From: CBDDFQ01 sp965227035
GTDB taxonomy: Bacteria > Pseudomonadota > Gammaproteobacteria > Burkholderiales > Burkholderiaceae_C
DNA: 64,000 bases
Assembly: GCA_965227035.1 (NCBI GenBank)
Contig: OZ245724.1
Coordinates: 1,488,001-1,552,000 of the forward strand
Direction of reading: 5' to 3'
In this document: piece after piece, positions 42,575 to 51,361 of the stretch
How the letters are laid out: every line of letters starts with the position of its first letter
Position numbering within the stretch: the first letter of the stretch is position 1
Notes under the pieces: generated by a model
Told to the model about the DNA's origin: nothing
Seen by the model: only the letters and a program-made list of their open reading frames with translations
Databases searched by the model: none
Translations under genes and position numbers: made by a program

Positions 42575-43711
42575 CTACATCGACGCTTCCAGCATCTGCC
42601 TGTATTCGGCGGGCGTCGCGATTCGCGGATTGGTCTTGTGGCAATGGTCCGCCATCGCGCCTTCGATGATCTTGTCGAAGGACGAGCGCGGAACACCCAG
42701 CTCGGTCAAGCCGGTCGGCAGTCCCAAGCGCGCGTTCATGTCCCGGATGGCCTCCGGAATATCGCTAGGACCAGGCAGATCCATAGCCCTTGCCATTCGC
42801 TCCAATCTGCGTTCTTTCTTGACCGATTCGGCACTGGCGTTGAACCGGATAACGGCTGGCAAGAACAGCGCATTCAAGGTGCCGTGATGCAGTCGCGGAT
42901 CGACTCCGCCCAGACTGTGGCTCAGCGAATGCACCGCGCCCAATCCCTTCTGAAACGCCATGGCGCCCTGCATCGAAGCTGCCATCAGATCCCGGCGTGC
43001 TTCACGGTTCGATCCGTCGTGCGTGGCTTTTTCGATGGCGTGCCATCCGCGTTCGAGACCGTCGAGTGCAATGCCGTCGGCCGGCGGGTTGAAGGGGGCG
43101 GCCATGAAAGTTTCCATGCAATGCGCGAGAGCATCCATTCCGGTGGCGGCGGTCAATCGGGGAGACAAACCGAGAGTCAAATCGGGATCGCAGATGGCGG
43201 ATTTCGGCACCATGAACCAGGAATGAAAGCCGAGTTTTCGTTTGTCGTCGACGATGAGAATCGCGCCCCGAGCGACTTCGCTGCCGGTGCCGCTGGTGGT
43301 GGGAACAGCAATCAGCGGTGCAACTCTGGCGGTGATCTTCGAAGACCCGCCTTCGATCGTGGCGTAAGTCTTGAGCGGGCCATCGTGAGTCGCCATGATC
43401 GCGACGCCTTTGGCGCAATCGATGGCCGATCCACCGCCGACCGCAATCAGGCCGTCGCAGCCCAACTTTTTGTAGATTGCCGTCGCCGAGCGTATGGCGG
43501 CTTCGGTGGGGTTCGATGGCGTGTCGTCGAACACTTCGTAAGGCAGGTCGCCCATGTGCTTGAGGACTTTGTCCAGCACGCCCGCCGCCCGAACGCCTTT
43601 GTCGGTAATGATCAGCGGCTGCGTGATGCCGGTGCGATCGCATTCCTGACGAATCAGATTCGCCGCACCGAAATCGAACTGGATCTGGGTGATGTAATTG
43701 ATCAGGGCCAT
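42575..43711 (-). CDS. Iron-containing (group III) alcohol dehydrogenase
   Basis: The 378-residue protein starts MALINYITQIQFDFG at 43711. The nucleotide-binding GLIAVGGGSAIDCAKGVA, the PTTSGTGSEVARGAIL segment, the metal-site HCMETFM and SLSHSLGGVDPRLHHGTLNA (iron-binding His) regions are all present. It oxidises or reduces an alcohol or aldehyde with NAD(P). The substrate is not evident. An open frame continues upstream but overlaps the divergent hydrolase gene, so the shorter start is preferred. Confidence 0.92.
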   Translation of the reverse strand: MALINYITQIQFDFGAANLIRQECDRTGITQPLIITDKGVRAAGVLDKVLKHMGDLPYEVFDDTPSNPTEAAIRSATAIYKKLGCDGLIAVGGGSAIDCAKGVAIMATHDGPLKTYATIEGGSSKITARVAPLIAVPTTSGTGSEVARGAILIVDDKRKLGFHSWFMVPKSAICDPDLTLGLSPRLTAATGMDALAHCMETFMAAPFNPPADGIALDGLERGWHAIEKATHDGSNREARRDLMAASMQGAMAFQKGLGAVHSLSHSLGGVDPRLHHGTLNALFLPAVIRFNASAESVKKERRLERMARAMDLPGPSDIPEAIRDMNARLGLPTGLTELGVPRSSFDKIIEGAMADHCHKTNPRIATPAEYRQMLEASM

Positions 43712-43749
43712 GCGAGATATCGTATGCCCATCAGCCAATCGAAACTGTA

Positions 43750-44718
43750 ATGACGAATTTATCCGGGGACGCGTTTTCTCTGTTGACGCCACGCATGCGC
43801 GACATGCTCGAAAAAATGGAAAAGGCCAATCGGCCGCCGTTCTACTCGATGACGCCGCAGGAGGCGAGGGTGTCTTACGAGAAGATTGCCGACGTGCTCG
43901 AAGTTGCGAAGGCGCAGTTGCCGAGAGTCGAGGATCTGAGCGTTCCGGTGCGAGATGGTGGGTCGATTCCATTGCGAATTTACTCGGCCAGTGGCGACAA
44001 AAGTGCTCTTTTACCAATGGTCCTCTACGTCCACGGCGGGGGATTCACCATCGGAAGCATCGCCACGCATGACCTGTTGTGCCGTGAGATTTGTCGTCTT
44101 TCGGGCTGCATCGTGGCGTCGGTCGGATACCGGCTCGCACCGGAATTTCCGTTTCCGACCGCGGTGAACGACTGCTGGGACGCCTTGTCGTGGCTCGCGA
44201 AAAATGCGCAAGAGTTGGGGGTCGATGCCGAAAGAGTTGCAGTTTGCGGCGACAGCGCAGGCGGAACGCTTGCTACCGTGACCGCGATCAACGCCCGCGA
44301 CAATGGCCTTGCCCTCAGGCTTCAGGCCCTGTTCTACCCGGGCGTGCTTCCGTTTCAGAACAGCAATTCACACAAAAAATTCGGCGAAGGCTTCGTCATC
44401 AGCGAAACCCAGATCGGCTGGTTTTTCGATCAATACATTCCGAGCGAACAGCGCGAAGACTGGCGTTTCTCGCCAATTCATACGCCGGATCTCGAAGGTG
44501 TCGCGCCGGCGTGGATCGGGCTGGCCGAATGCGATCCGCTGGTCGATGAAGGCACGCTTTACGCCGACAATCTGCGGCTTGCGGGCGTGCCGGTCGATCT
44601 GGAAATCTATCGAGGTGTGACCCACGAATTCATCAAGATGGGCCGCTTGCTGCCCGAGGCCAGACAGGCGCATCGGGACGTGGCGAACGCCCTAAAAGCT
44701 GCGCTTTTCGATCTTTAA
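43750..44718 (+). CDS. Alpha/beta hydrolase, hormone-sensitive lipase (HSL) family
   Basis: A 322-residue esterase or lipase with the HSL oxyanion motif HGGGFTIGS (about residue 97), the nucleophile GDSAGG (about residue 168), a catalytic Asp in ECDPLVDEG and a His in VTHEFIKMG near the end. No signal peptide is seen. It is divergent from the iron alcohol dehydrogenase with only 38 bases between, so the promoters overlap. It is followed 21 bases later by the thioesterase-acetyltransferase fusion, probably in one transcript. The substrate is unknown, short acyl esters being usual for the family. Confidence 0.9.
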   Translation: MTNLSGDAFSLLTPRMRDMLEKMEKANRPPFYSMTPQEARVSYEKIADVLEVAKAQLPRVEDLSVPVRDGGSIPLRIYSASGDKSALLPMVLYVHGGGFTIGSIATHDLLCREICRLSGCIVASVGYRLAPEFPFPTAVNDCWDALSWLAKNAQELGVDAERVAVCGDSAGGTLATVTAINARDNGLALRLQALFYPGVLPFQNSNSHKKFGEGFVISETQIGWFFDQYIPSEQREDWRFSPIHTPDLEGVAPAWIGLAECDPLVDEGTLYADNLRLAGVPVDLEIYRGVTHEFIKMGRLLPEARQAHRDVANALKAALFDL

Positions 44719-44739
44719 AAACGTTTCAACGAGACATTC

Positions 44740-45597
44740 ATGCAGAAAAAAGACTTTCGCTTTTCTCACCGTCTTCGAGTCCGATGGGCCGAGGTAGACA
44801 TGCAGCAGATCGTGTTCAACGCGCACTACCTGATGTACTTCGACACTGCGTTCGCAGACTACATGCGTGCCCTGGCCTTGCCCTACGAATCGACCATGAA
44901 GGCATTGGACGGCGACCTGTTCGTGCGTCGTGCTGCGCTCGATTACCACGCGTCGGCCCGAATCGACGACTCGCTTGACGTGCGGCTCCGGTGCGATCGG
45001 ATCGGGACATCGAGCATCACTTTCGCGGGAGCGATTTTCTGCGGCGACATCTTGCTGGTGACCTGCGAACTGGTCTACGTATTCGCGAATCCCGAGGCCA
45101 AGACCTCCAAGCCGGTGCCCGATGCACTCAAGGAAATCCTGATGGGTTACGAGCAGGGGAAGCCGACGACCACGGTCAAAACCGGCGACTGGCAAACCTT
45201 CGAAAAACACGCCGCGCCCCTGCGACGAGAAGTTTTCGTCGAAGAGCAGAAGGTACCTGAAGAACTGGAGTGGGACGAGGGCGATGCGGTGTGCATTCAC
45301 GGCGTCGTGCAAAACCTGCTGGGCGAAGCGATTGCGACCGGACGTTTGATGCCGTCCGAGAACGGTGTCGCAAGAATCGGCCGAATGGCTGTGAAGCGCT
45401 CCATGCGCGGCTCACGTCACGGCAAAGATGTCCTGCTGGCGTTGATGGACGCTGCACGGCAACGTGGCGACCGGGAAATCGTCCTGCACGCGCAGACCAG
45501 CGCGAAGGGCTTCTACGACAAGCTCGGCTACAAGACTCGAGGCGAAGTGTTCGTCGAGGCCGATATCGAACACATCGACATGTACTGCGAGCTATGA
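44740..45597 (+). CDS. Fusion of hot-dog acyl-CoA thioesterase and GNAT acetyltransferase
   Basis: A 285-residue two-domain protein. Residues 1-140 form a 4-hydroxybenzoyl-CoA/YbgC-type thioesterase with the catalytic region RWAEVDMQQIVFNAHYLMYFD. Residues about 145-285 form a GNAT acetyltransferase with VFVEEQKVPEELEWDEGDA, the acetyl-CoA loop in GRMAVKRSMRGSRHGKDVL and a C-terminal GFYDKLGYK. The two halves are in one unbroken frame with a linker of about ten residues (QGKPTTTVKTG). Fusions of this kind occur in other Burkholderiales. It follows the HSL hydrolase closely, suggesting a shared role in acyl-group handling. Confidence 0.88.
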   Translation: MQKKDFRFSHRLRVRWAEVDMQQIVFNAHYLMYFDTAFADYMRALALPYESTMKALDGDLFVRRAALDYHASARIDDSLDVRLRCDRIGTSSITFAGAIFCGDILLVTCELVYVFANPEAKTSKPVPDALKEILMGYEQGKPTTTVKTGDWQTFEKHAAPLRREVFVEEQKVPEELEWDEGDAVCIHGVVQNLLGEAIATGRLMPSENGVARIGRMAVKRSMRGSRHGKDVLLALMDAARQRGDREIVLHAQTSAKGFYDKLGYKTRGEVFVEADIEHIDMYCEL

Positions 45598-45609
45598 GCC
45601 CGTTGCTGT

Positions 45610-46644
45610 CTAAATGTCGTCGCGAAGCGGGTAGGGCAATGGCAGTAGGGTCAAAGACAACCTGTCGTCGCCCACCTTCAACTGCGTCGATTCGGCCGAT
45701 GAAATCTGCATCGACACGATGATGTCGAATCCGCCGGTGGGCGCTGGAGCGCTCAGGACTACCGTGCCGGTTGGCTGAATATCCGCTGCCGCAGTGCCTT
45801 CCGCCACATCCGCCATGTCGAAAACTTCGGCACCCACGGCAAGCTGTTCTGCCGATTCGGCATCGACATGTCCGATGTATGCACGGCGTTTCAAGGTTCC
45901 GCGGAACTGGCTTCTGGCCACAACTTCCTGACCGGGGTAACAACCCTTCTTGAAGTTCACACCATCCACCGACTCGAGGTTCAGCATTTGCGGCACGTAG
46001 GCTTCGAACACCGGCTGCGTGATGTAGGCGACCCCGCTTCGAACCTCGCCCCACATCCACAAATCGGCGGGCAAGGGTGCGCCTTCGGGTTCGGCGTCGA
46101 TTACCGGCGCGATCCACAAAGCGCGCGGAATGCTTTCCGAGCCGATGACCGCCGGGTAGAGCGTGACGATGTCTGCGCCGCTCGACTGGATGTGAATCCA
46201 AGGCGCGGCGTTGTTGCCGGCAAATTGTCTCGCCACGTCGCCGGTCAAACCACGCAACGAGAATTCGTCGGTCGCATCGGTGAGCTTGGCTTTGGCGCGC
46301 ATCACGAACATGCTCAGGCGCTTGAGGGTTTGCGCGAGCAGGTCGCGGCTGCAGATGAGCAGAATTTCAGTGGGCGATTTTTTGAATCCGACGAAGCTGG
46401 CCTGCATTCGGCCTTTCGCAGAACAGAAAGCGGCCAAACGCGCTTCCCCGGGGCCTAGCAATGCGAAATCCTGTGTCAACTGACCTTGGAGAAAGCTCGC
46501 CGCGTCGTCGCCAGCGACCTTGATGATGCCGAGATGGGGAAGCGCGGCGACGCCGGAGGGAATCGAAGCGCTGGTTTCTGGCGGGACAGTCGAGGGGGAG
46601 GTCGATGTCGGGGCCAGGGTCGGATTCGGGTTTGGCGTGGTCAT
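45610..46644 (-). CDS. ygfZ: Folate-binding protein YgfZ (GcvT-like, iron-sulfur protein maturation)
   Basis: This 344-residue protein has the YgfZ signature KGCYPGQEVVARSQFRG near residue 230, and the GcvT-like fold opening in DDAASFLQGQLTQDF. YgfZ uses a tetrahydrofolate-type cofactor to help mature or repair iron-sulfur enzymes. The N-terminus has a Thr/Pro/Ser-rich tail before HLGIIKVAG. Met at 46644 is preferred; a start at 46674 would leave 15 bases to the divergent mltG start. It is convergent with the fusion gene, 12 bases away. Confidence 0.92.
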   Translation of the reverse strand: MTTPNPNPTLAPTSTSPSTVPPETSASIPSGVAALPHLGIIKVAGDDAASFLQGQLTQDFALLGPGEARLAAFCSAKGRMQASFVGFKKSPTEILLICSRDLLAQTLKRLSMFVMRAKAKLTDATDEFSLRGLTGDVARQFAGNNAAPWIHIQSSGADIVTLYPAVIGSESIPRALWIAPVIDAEPEGAPLPADLWMWGEVRSGVAYITQPVFEAYVPQMLNLESVDGVNFKKGCYPGQEVVARSQFRGTLKRRAYIGHVDAESAEQLAVGAEVFDMADVAEGTAAADIQPTGTVVLSAPAPTGGFDIIVSMQISSAESTQLKVGDDRLSLTLLPLPYPLRDDI

Positions 46645-46689
46645 GCGTGAATTATCATCACCCTCAGTTTTCATGAAGGTTGTAGGGCT

Positions 46690-47679
46690 GTGCTCAGATT
46701 GCTCAAGGCGGTTTTCGTATTAGTGTTGATTGCTGCCGGTGGCGCCTTTTATTGGGTCCATCAGCCGCTGGAACTCCTGTCGGGCAAACCCGTCGATCTC
46801 GCGATCGAGCCGGGCACCCTCCCGCGTCAGGTAGCCCAGGTAACGGTCGATTCCGGCGTTCGCACCGACGCCCGTCTGCTCTATTTGTGGTTCCGTGTTT
46901 CCGGCCAGGCTCGCGACATCAAAGCCGGCAACTACGAAATACCTCCTGGAACCACCCCCAAAAGTCTGTTGGCCAAGCTGGTTCGTGGTGAGGAGGCTCT
47001 TCGCGCAGTGACGCTGGTCGAGGGCTGGAATATCCGTCAGGTACGCCAGGCGCTTTCCAAGGCAGACGATCTGAAACCCGATTCCCAGTCCCTGTCCGAC
47101 GACGCGCTCATGCTCAGACTCGAGCGCCCCGGCGTCTTCCCCGAAGGCCGATTTTTCCCCGACACCTACACCTATTCCAAAGGCTCCAGCGATGTAGCCG
47201 TGCTGCGCCGCGCACTCCACGCCATGGACAAACACGTCGAGAGCGCCTGGGCCTTGCGTCGCGCCGATACGCCCCTCAAAACGAAAGACGATCTGCTGAT
47301 CCTCGCCAGCATCGTCGAGAAAGAAACCGGCGTGGCGAGCGATCGCGGCCAAGTGGCGGCGGTGTTTACCAACCGCCTGAAAATCGGCATGCCCTTGCAA
47401 ACCGACCCGACAGTAATCTACGGAATCGGCGCCACGTTCGATGGCAATTTGAGGAAGCGCGACCTGCAAACCGACACGCCGTACAACACCTACACCCGCG
47501 GCGGTTTGCCGCCGACGCCTATTTCCATGCCGGGTCGTTCTGCACTGCTCGCTACCGTTCAGCCTGCGCAATCGAACGCGCTTTACTTCGTCTCGCGCGG
47601 TGACGGATCCAGCCAGTTCAGCTCGACTCTCGATGAGCACAATCGCGCGGTGAACCGCTATCAACGAGGTCAGAAATGA
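46690..47679 (+). CDS. mltG: Endolytic murein transglycosylase MltG (YceG-like)
   Basis: MltG cuts nascent glycan strands in the inner membrane and so limits strand length. The 329-residue product (GTG start) has one N-terminal membrane helix (LLKAVFVLVLIAAGGAFYW), a LysM-like subdomain (VTLVEGWNIRQVRQ), and the catalytic region ASIVEKETG with the active-site Glu, followed by TDPTVIYGIG and TPYNTYTRGGLPPTPI. It overlaps tmk by four bases and heads the mltG-tmk-holB-pilZ operon, a layout widespread in beta- and gammaproteobacteria. Confidence 0.94.
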   Translation: MLRLLKAVFVLVLIAAGGAFYWVHQPLELLSGKPVDLAIEPGTLPRQVAQVTVDSGVRTDARLLYLWFRVSGQARDIKAGNYEIPPGTTPKSLLAKLVRGEEALRAVTLVEGWNIRQVRQALSKADDLKPDSQSLSDDALMLRLERPGVFPEGRFFPDTYTYSKGSSDVAVLRRALHAMDKHVESAWALRRADTPLKTKDDLLILASIVEKETGVASDRGQVAAVFTNRLKIGMPLQTDPTVIYGIGATFDGNLRKRDLQTDTPYNTYTRGGLPPTPISMPGRSALLATVQPAQSNALYFVSRGDGSSQFSSTLDEHNRAVNRYQRGQK

Positions 47680-48356
47680 CAACTCATAACGCCAGCGCCA
47701 GCGCCCTCGCCAACCCCCAAGCCAGCGCCGACACCGGGCTTTTTTTGACCTTCGAGGGAATCGACGGCGCGGGTAAGTCGACACATATCGATGGGTTGGC
47801 CGAAGCGTTCAGGGCCGAGGGCAGGGTGGTTACGCGTACCCGTGAGCCGGGCGGCACACCACTCGCCGAGAAGCTTCGCACCCTGTTTTTGAACGACGCC
47901 ATGGACCCGCTTACCGAGTCTTTGCTGGTGTTTGCAGCTCGTCGCGACCATCTGATTCAAGTGATAGAGCCGGCTTTGGCGCGTGGCGATGTGGTGCTGT
48001 GCGATCGCTTCACCGATGCGACTTTCGCGTATCAGGGGGCAGGGCGCGGATTCGATCTGGACATTCTGTCGACGCTCGAGCGCTGGGTGCAGGCAGGGCG
48101 CGAACCTCACGCGACGATCTGGTTCGACATTTCGCCCGAGATTGCCGCCGAGCGTCTGGCGGGCGCACGGGTGCCAGACAGGTTCGAGTCGCAACCGGCG
48201 GCGTTTTTCGCAGCAGTCGCCAGCGGTTACGCAGATCGCGCGAAGAAAGCGCCGGAGCGATTCGTGCGCGTCGACGCATCCCAATCTGTAGCGCATGTCT
48301 GGCAGCAGATCAACGCCGCCATGCGCGGGCGCCGGTATCTGAAAGAGATTCACTGA
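47676..48356 (+). CDS. tmk: Thymidylate kinase
   Basis: A 226-residue dTMP kinase with the P-loop FEGIDGAGKST, the DR(Y/F) segment VLCDRFTDATFAYQG, and REPGGTPLAEKLR, a typical lid-side motif. It phosphorylates dTMP to dTDP for DNA synthesis. The N-terminal 20 residues before FLTFEGID are a low-complexity Ala/Ser tail not found in the E. coli enzyme. It starts inside the mltG stop and its stop overlaps the holB ATG by one base (TGATG). Confidence 0.95.
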   Translation: MTTHNASASALANPQASADTGLFLTFEGIDGAGKSTHIDGLAEAFRAEGRVVTRTREPGGTPLAEKLRTLFLNDAMDPLTESLLVFAARRDHLIQVIEPALARGDVVLCDRFTDATFAYQGAGRGFDLDILSTLERWVQAGREPHATIWFDISPEIAAERLAGARVPDRFESQPAAFFAAVASGYADRAKKAPERFVRVDASQSVAHVWQQINAAMRGRRYLKEIH

Positions 48357-49387
48357 TGGCGCGCATGGCTCCGTGGCTGAATGGCCAGTTGAGCAGCTTG
48401 CTCGCCCAACGCGGTCACGCCTGGCTTTTGCAGGGCCCATCGGGGCTCGGCCAATACGAGCTTGCGCTGGAGATGGTCACGACCTGGCTCTGCGAGGCGC
48501 CGACGCCGAACGGCGCTTGTCACCAATGCGGCAGTTGCCACGCGATAGATGTCCGCACTCATGCCGACCTGTGCGTTCTGATGCCCGAGACCACCATGAT
48601 CGAACTCGGCTGGCCTTTGGCGGAAAAAGCCCAGAGCGATATCGACGACAAAAAACGCAAGGCCAGCAAAGAAATTCGCGTCGAAGCCATGCGCGATGCG
48701 ATTGAATTCGCCCAGCGAACCAGCGCGCGCGGTCGCGGTAAAGCGGTGCTGGTTTTTCCGGCGGAACGTATGAACGCGATTACCGCAAACGCCCTGCTCA
48801 AAACGCTTGAAGAACCTGCGGGCGACGTCAAATTCGTACTGGCCACCGAAGCCGCGCATCAACTTTTACCCACGATTCGCAGCCGATGCCTGGCTCACAC
48901 CATGCTTTGGCCATCCGAGAAAGATGCGATCGACTGGCTTGCCGATGCGAAGGTCGACGCTGCGGATGCAAGGGTTTTGCTGAAAGCGTCGGGCGGACGC
49001 CCCAGCGATGCCCTGGCCATGGCGTCCTCTGGCGCGACCCGGCAATCGTGGTCTGCGCTGCCCGGGGCTTTGGCTCGCGGCGACGGATCGACGGTGTCGG
49101 GTTGGGCGCCATCGCTGGTTATCGACGCGATGCAGAAGGTCTGTCATGACCTGCTGGCGAGAAGCCAGGGCGCGGCCCCGCGATATTTCGAGGAATCGGA
49201 TTTGCCATCGGCCAATGGAGCTGGATCGGGATCGGGATCGGGAGCAGGGACTGTCGAGTCGCTGTCGAAGTGGTCGAAACAACTCAGTGCCGAACTGCGT
49301 ACGGCGGAGCATCCCTTCAATGCCGGTCTGATGCTCGAATCGCTTGTAAGCGGCGCGAAGATCGCCTTAAACTCAAAACACCAATGA
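48356..49387 (+). CDS. holB: DNA polymerase III subunit delta'
   Basis: The chosen ATG (48356) gives 343 residues. The AAA+ fold has a degenerate phosphate loop GPSGLGQYE without the usual Lys, as is normal for delta', which does not hydrolyse ATP. A zinc-binding region CHQCGSCHAID and the NALLKTLEEPAGDVKFVLATE sensor segment follow. It is part of the clamp loader. A Gly-Ser linker near residue 290 comes from a hexanucleotide repeat. Its stop overlaps the pilZ start. Confidence 0.93.
   Translation: MARMAPWLNGQLSSLLAQRGHAWLLQGPSGLGQYELALEMVTTWLCEAPTPNGACHQCGSCHAIDVRTHADLCVLMPETTMIELGWPLAEKAQSDIDDKKRKASKEIRVEAMRDAIEFAQRTSARGRGKAVLVFPAERMNAITANALLKTLEEPAGDVKFVLATEAAHQLLPTIRSRCLAHTMLWPSEKDAIDWLADAKVDAADARVLLKASGGRPSDALAMASSGATRQSWSALPGALARGDGSTVSGWAPSLVIDAMQKVCHDLLARSQGAAPRYFEESDLPSANGAGSGSGSGAGTVESLSKWSKQLSAELRTAEHPFNAGLMLESLVSGAKIALNSKHQ
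49223..49243 (+). repeat. Short GGATCG hexanucleotide repeat inside holB
   Basis: GGATCG occurs three times in a row and continues as GGA, encoding alternating Gly and Ser (SGSGSG). It sits in a flexible region between the collar-side helices of HolB, so length changes would be tolerated. Confidence 0.7.
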
Positions 49388-49752
49388 GCACCACCCCGCC
49401 CGCACCCTCCGCCGCCCGCCCCAGCGTCATTCAACTCGCAATCAAGGAAAAGGCTGCTCTCTATGCCGCCTACATTCCCATGTTTACCGAGGGCGGGATC
49501 TTCATTCCGACTTCGCGTGAGTATCAATTGGGCGACGACGTGTACGTGCTGCTGTCGCTGCCGGAGGATCCGCAGCGTTATCCGGTGGCCGGCAAAGTGG
49601 CCTGGGTAACACCTCCACGCGCAGCTGGCAACCGTACACAGGGCGTCGGCATCCGCTTTCCAGCCGATGAAAAATCGAAGGCGCTCAAGCTGAAGATCGA
49701 GGAAATGCTGGGTGCGCATCTGGCTTCCGACCGGCCGACTCAGACCATTTGA
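49384..49752 (+). CDS. pilZ: PilZ domain protein (type IV pilus-related)
   Basis: The 122-residue protein (ATG 49384) follows holB with a four-base overlap, as in other proteobacteria. It has a single PilZ-type beta-barrel with GGIFIPTSREYQLGDDVYVLLSLPEDP, VAGKVAWVTPP and QGVGIRFP. PilZ itself lacks the usual c-di-GMP-binding RxxxR/DxSxxG motifs, and here too they are missing, consistent with a pilus-assembly role through PilB/FimX. N-terminal 15 residues are Pro/Ala-rich. Confidence 0.9.
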   Translation: MSTTPPAPSAARPSVIQLAIKEKAALYAAYIPMFTEGGIFIPTSREYQLGDDVYVLLSLPEDPQRYPVAGKVAWVTPPRAAGNRTQGVGIRFPADEKSKALKLKIEEMLGAHLASDRPTQTI

Positions 49753-49852
49753 GACTTTCTTGACCGCAGGCGCAGTCTCGATCGGCTACCGCCAGTCGGC
49801 AATGCTCTCGTAACTATCGCAATTCAAGCCTGCTTGGGCTTAAAGTTTCCCC

Positions 49853-50653
49853 ATGTTCACCGACTCCCATTGCCACCTCACGTTTCCAGAGCTTCTGGCA
49901 AAAATGCCCGAGATTCGTCAGTCCATGCAGGACGCGAAAGTAGATCGCGCGCTTTGCATATGCACCACCATCGAAGAGTTTGCCGACGTCCAGAAGCTCG
50001 CGACCAGCTACGACAACTTTTGGTGCTCGGTGGGCGTGCATCCCGATAACGAAGACGTGATCGAACCCACTTTCGACGATCTGGTGTCGCGGGCAGCGCA
50101 GCGCAAAGTCATAGGAATCGGTGAAACCGGCCTGGACTACTACCGCCTCGAAGGGCGCACCGTAGCCGACATGGAGTGGCAGCGCGAACGTTTCAGAACC
50201 CATATTCGCGCGGCTCAGGCTGTGTCGCTGCCCTTGATCATCCACACCAGAAGCTCGTCTGACGACACGATTTCCATCCTCAAGGAAATGAAAGAAGACG
50301 GATCGAACGGCAGCGCCGGAGGCGTTTTCCACTGCTTCACCGAAACGGAAGAGGTAGCGCGCGCCGGGCTCGACTTGGGCTTCTACATTTCGTTTTCGGG
50401 CATCGTGACGTTCAAGAACGCGCAACACCTGCGCGACGTGGCGGCGATGGTTCCGCTGGATCGCATCCTGATCGAGACCGACAGCCCGTATCTCGCACCG
50501 ACACCTTATCGCGGTAAAACGAACAATCCTTCGTATGTGCCGCTGGTCGCCAAGCAGTTGGCGGAAGTGCGTGGGATGAGCGTCGAAGATGTTGCGCAGG
50601 TGACCAGCGACAATTTCGACAGACTGTTTTCACAGGTCAAAGTGAAGCTTTAG
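49853..50653 (+). CDS. TatD family metal-dependent hydrolase (DNase)
   Basis: A 266-residue TIM-barrel hydrolase with the metal ligands in order: DSHCHL (His), GIGETGLDYYR (Glu), IIHTRSS (His), GVFHCFTE (His) and IETDSPYLAP (Asp). TatD-family enzymes cut DNA or related substrates and have been linked to repair and DNA degradation. The gene follows pilZ by 100 bases. In many Burkholderiales it is part of this block, with an ankyrin protein next. Whether it is TatD itself or YcfH is not decided. Confidence 0.93.
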   Translation: MFTDSHCHLTFPELLAKMPEIRQSMQDAKVDRALCICTTIEEFADVQKLATSYDNFWCSVGVHPDNEDVIEPTFDDLVSRAAQRKVIGIGETGLDYYRLEGRTVADMEWQRERFRTHIRAAQAVSLPLIIHTRSSSDDTISILKEMKEDGSNGSAGGVFHCFTETEEVARAGLDLGFYISFSGIVTFKNAQHLRDVAAMVPLDRILIETDSPYLAPTPYRGKTNNPSYVPLVAKQLAEVRGMSVEDVAQVTSDNFDRLFSQVKVKL

Positions 50654-50677
50654 TGCGTCTAACCGGTATCAAAAATC

Positions 50678-51337
50678 ATGAGAAATTACTTTAAATACTT
50701 TCTTCTGAGCCTTGTTTTTTCTGGGTATTTTTCCGCCAATGCCGCGCCTGTCGATGATTTCTTTGGCAGCGTCAAAACCGACGATTACTCGACGGTTCAG
50801 AAAATGCTGGCGCGTGGTTTCGACCCAAACACCAAGAATGCCGATGGCCAGGTGCTGCTTTATCTTGCCATTCGTGAGCCAGCGCCGAATGTCGCCAAGA
50901 CGCTGATGAATTCGCCAAAAACCAATCTGAATGCTCGCAACAAAACGCTGGAAACCCCGCTGATGATTGCGGCACTGAGCGGTCAAAACGAGTTCGTCGA
51001 TGCATTGATCAAACGCAACGGCGACGTCAATAGCCCAGGCTGGACGCCGTTGCACTACGCAGCGACCAAGGGCCACATCCAGGTCATGAAGACCCTGCTC
51101 GACAATTACGCGTACATCGATGCGCAGTCGCCTAACAAGACGACGCCGCTGATGATGGCCGCCATGTACGGCACGCCTGAAGCCGTGCAATTGCTGCTGG
51201 ACGAGGGCGCAGACCCGCTGCTCAAAAACGAGCAGAACATGACCGCAGTCGATTTCGCGCTCAAAGGAGGGCGCCAGACGATAGCGGAATCGATCAACGC
51301 CAAGATCAAGAGCAAGCAGCCCAAGGGAATCTGGTAG
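50678..51337 (+). CDS. Exported ankyrin-repeat protein
   Basis: A 219-residue protein with a signal peptide (MRNYFKYFLLSLVFSGYFSANA, cleavage about residue 22) and at least four ankyrin repeats. The best are NKTLETPLMIAALSGQNEFVDALIKRNGDVN, GWTPLHYAATKGHIQVMKTLL and KTTPLMMAAMYGTPEAVQLLLDEGADP. It should be periplasmic and act through protein-protein contacts. It lies 24 bases after tatD and probably shares its transcript. Homologous genes at this place in other genomes have no defined role. Confidence 0.9.
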   Translation: MRNYFKYFLLSLVFSGYFSANAAPVDDFFGSVKTDDYSTVQKMLARGFDPNTKNADGQVLLYLAIREPAPNVAKTLMNSPKTNLNARNKTLETPLMIAALSGQNEFVDALIKRNGDVNSPGWTPLHYAATKGHIQVMKTLLDNYAYIDAQSPNKTTPLMMAAMYGTPEAVQLLLDEGADPLLKNEQNMTAVDFALKGGRQTIAESINAKIKSKQPKGIW

Positions 51338-51361
51338 GACTACATCACCGTCGGGACCGAC

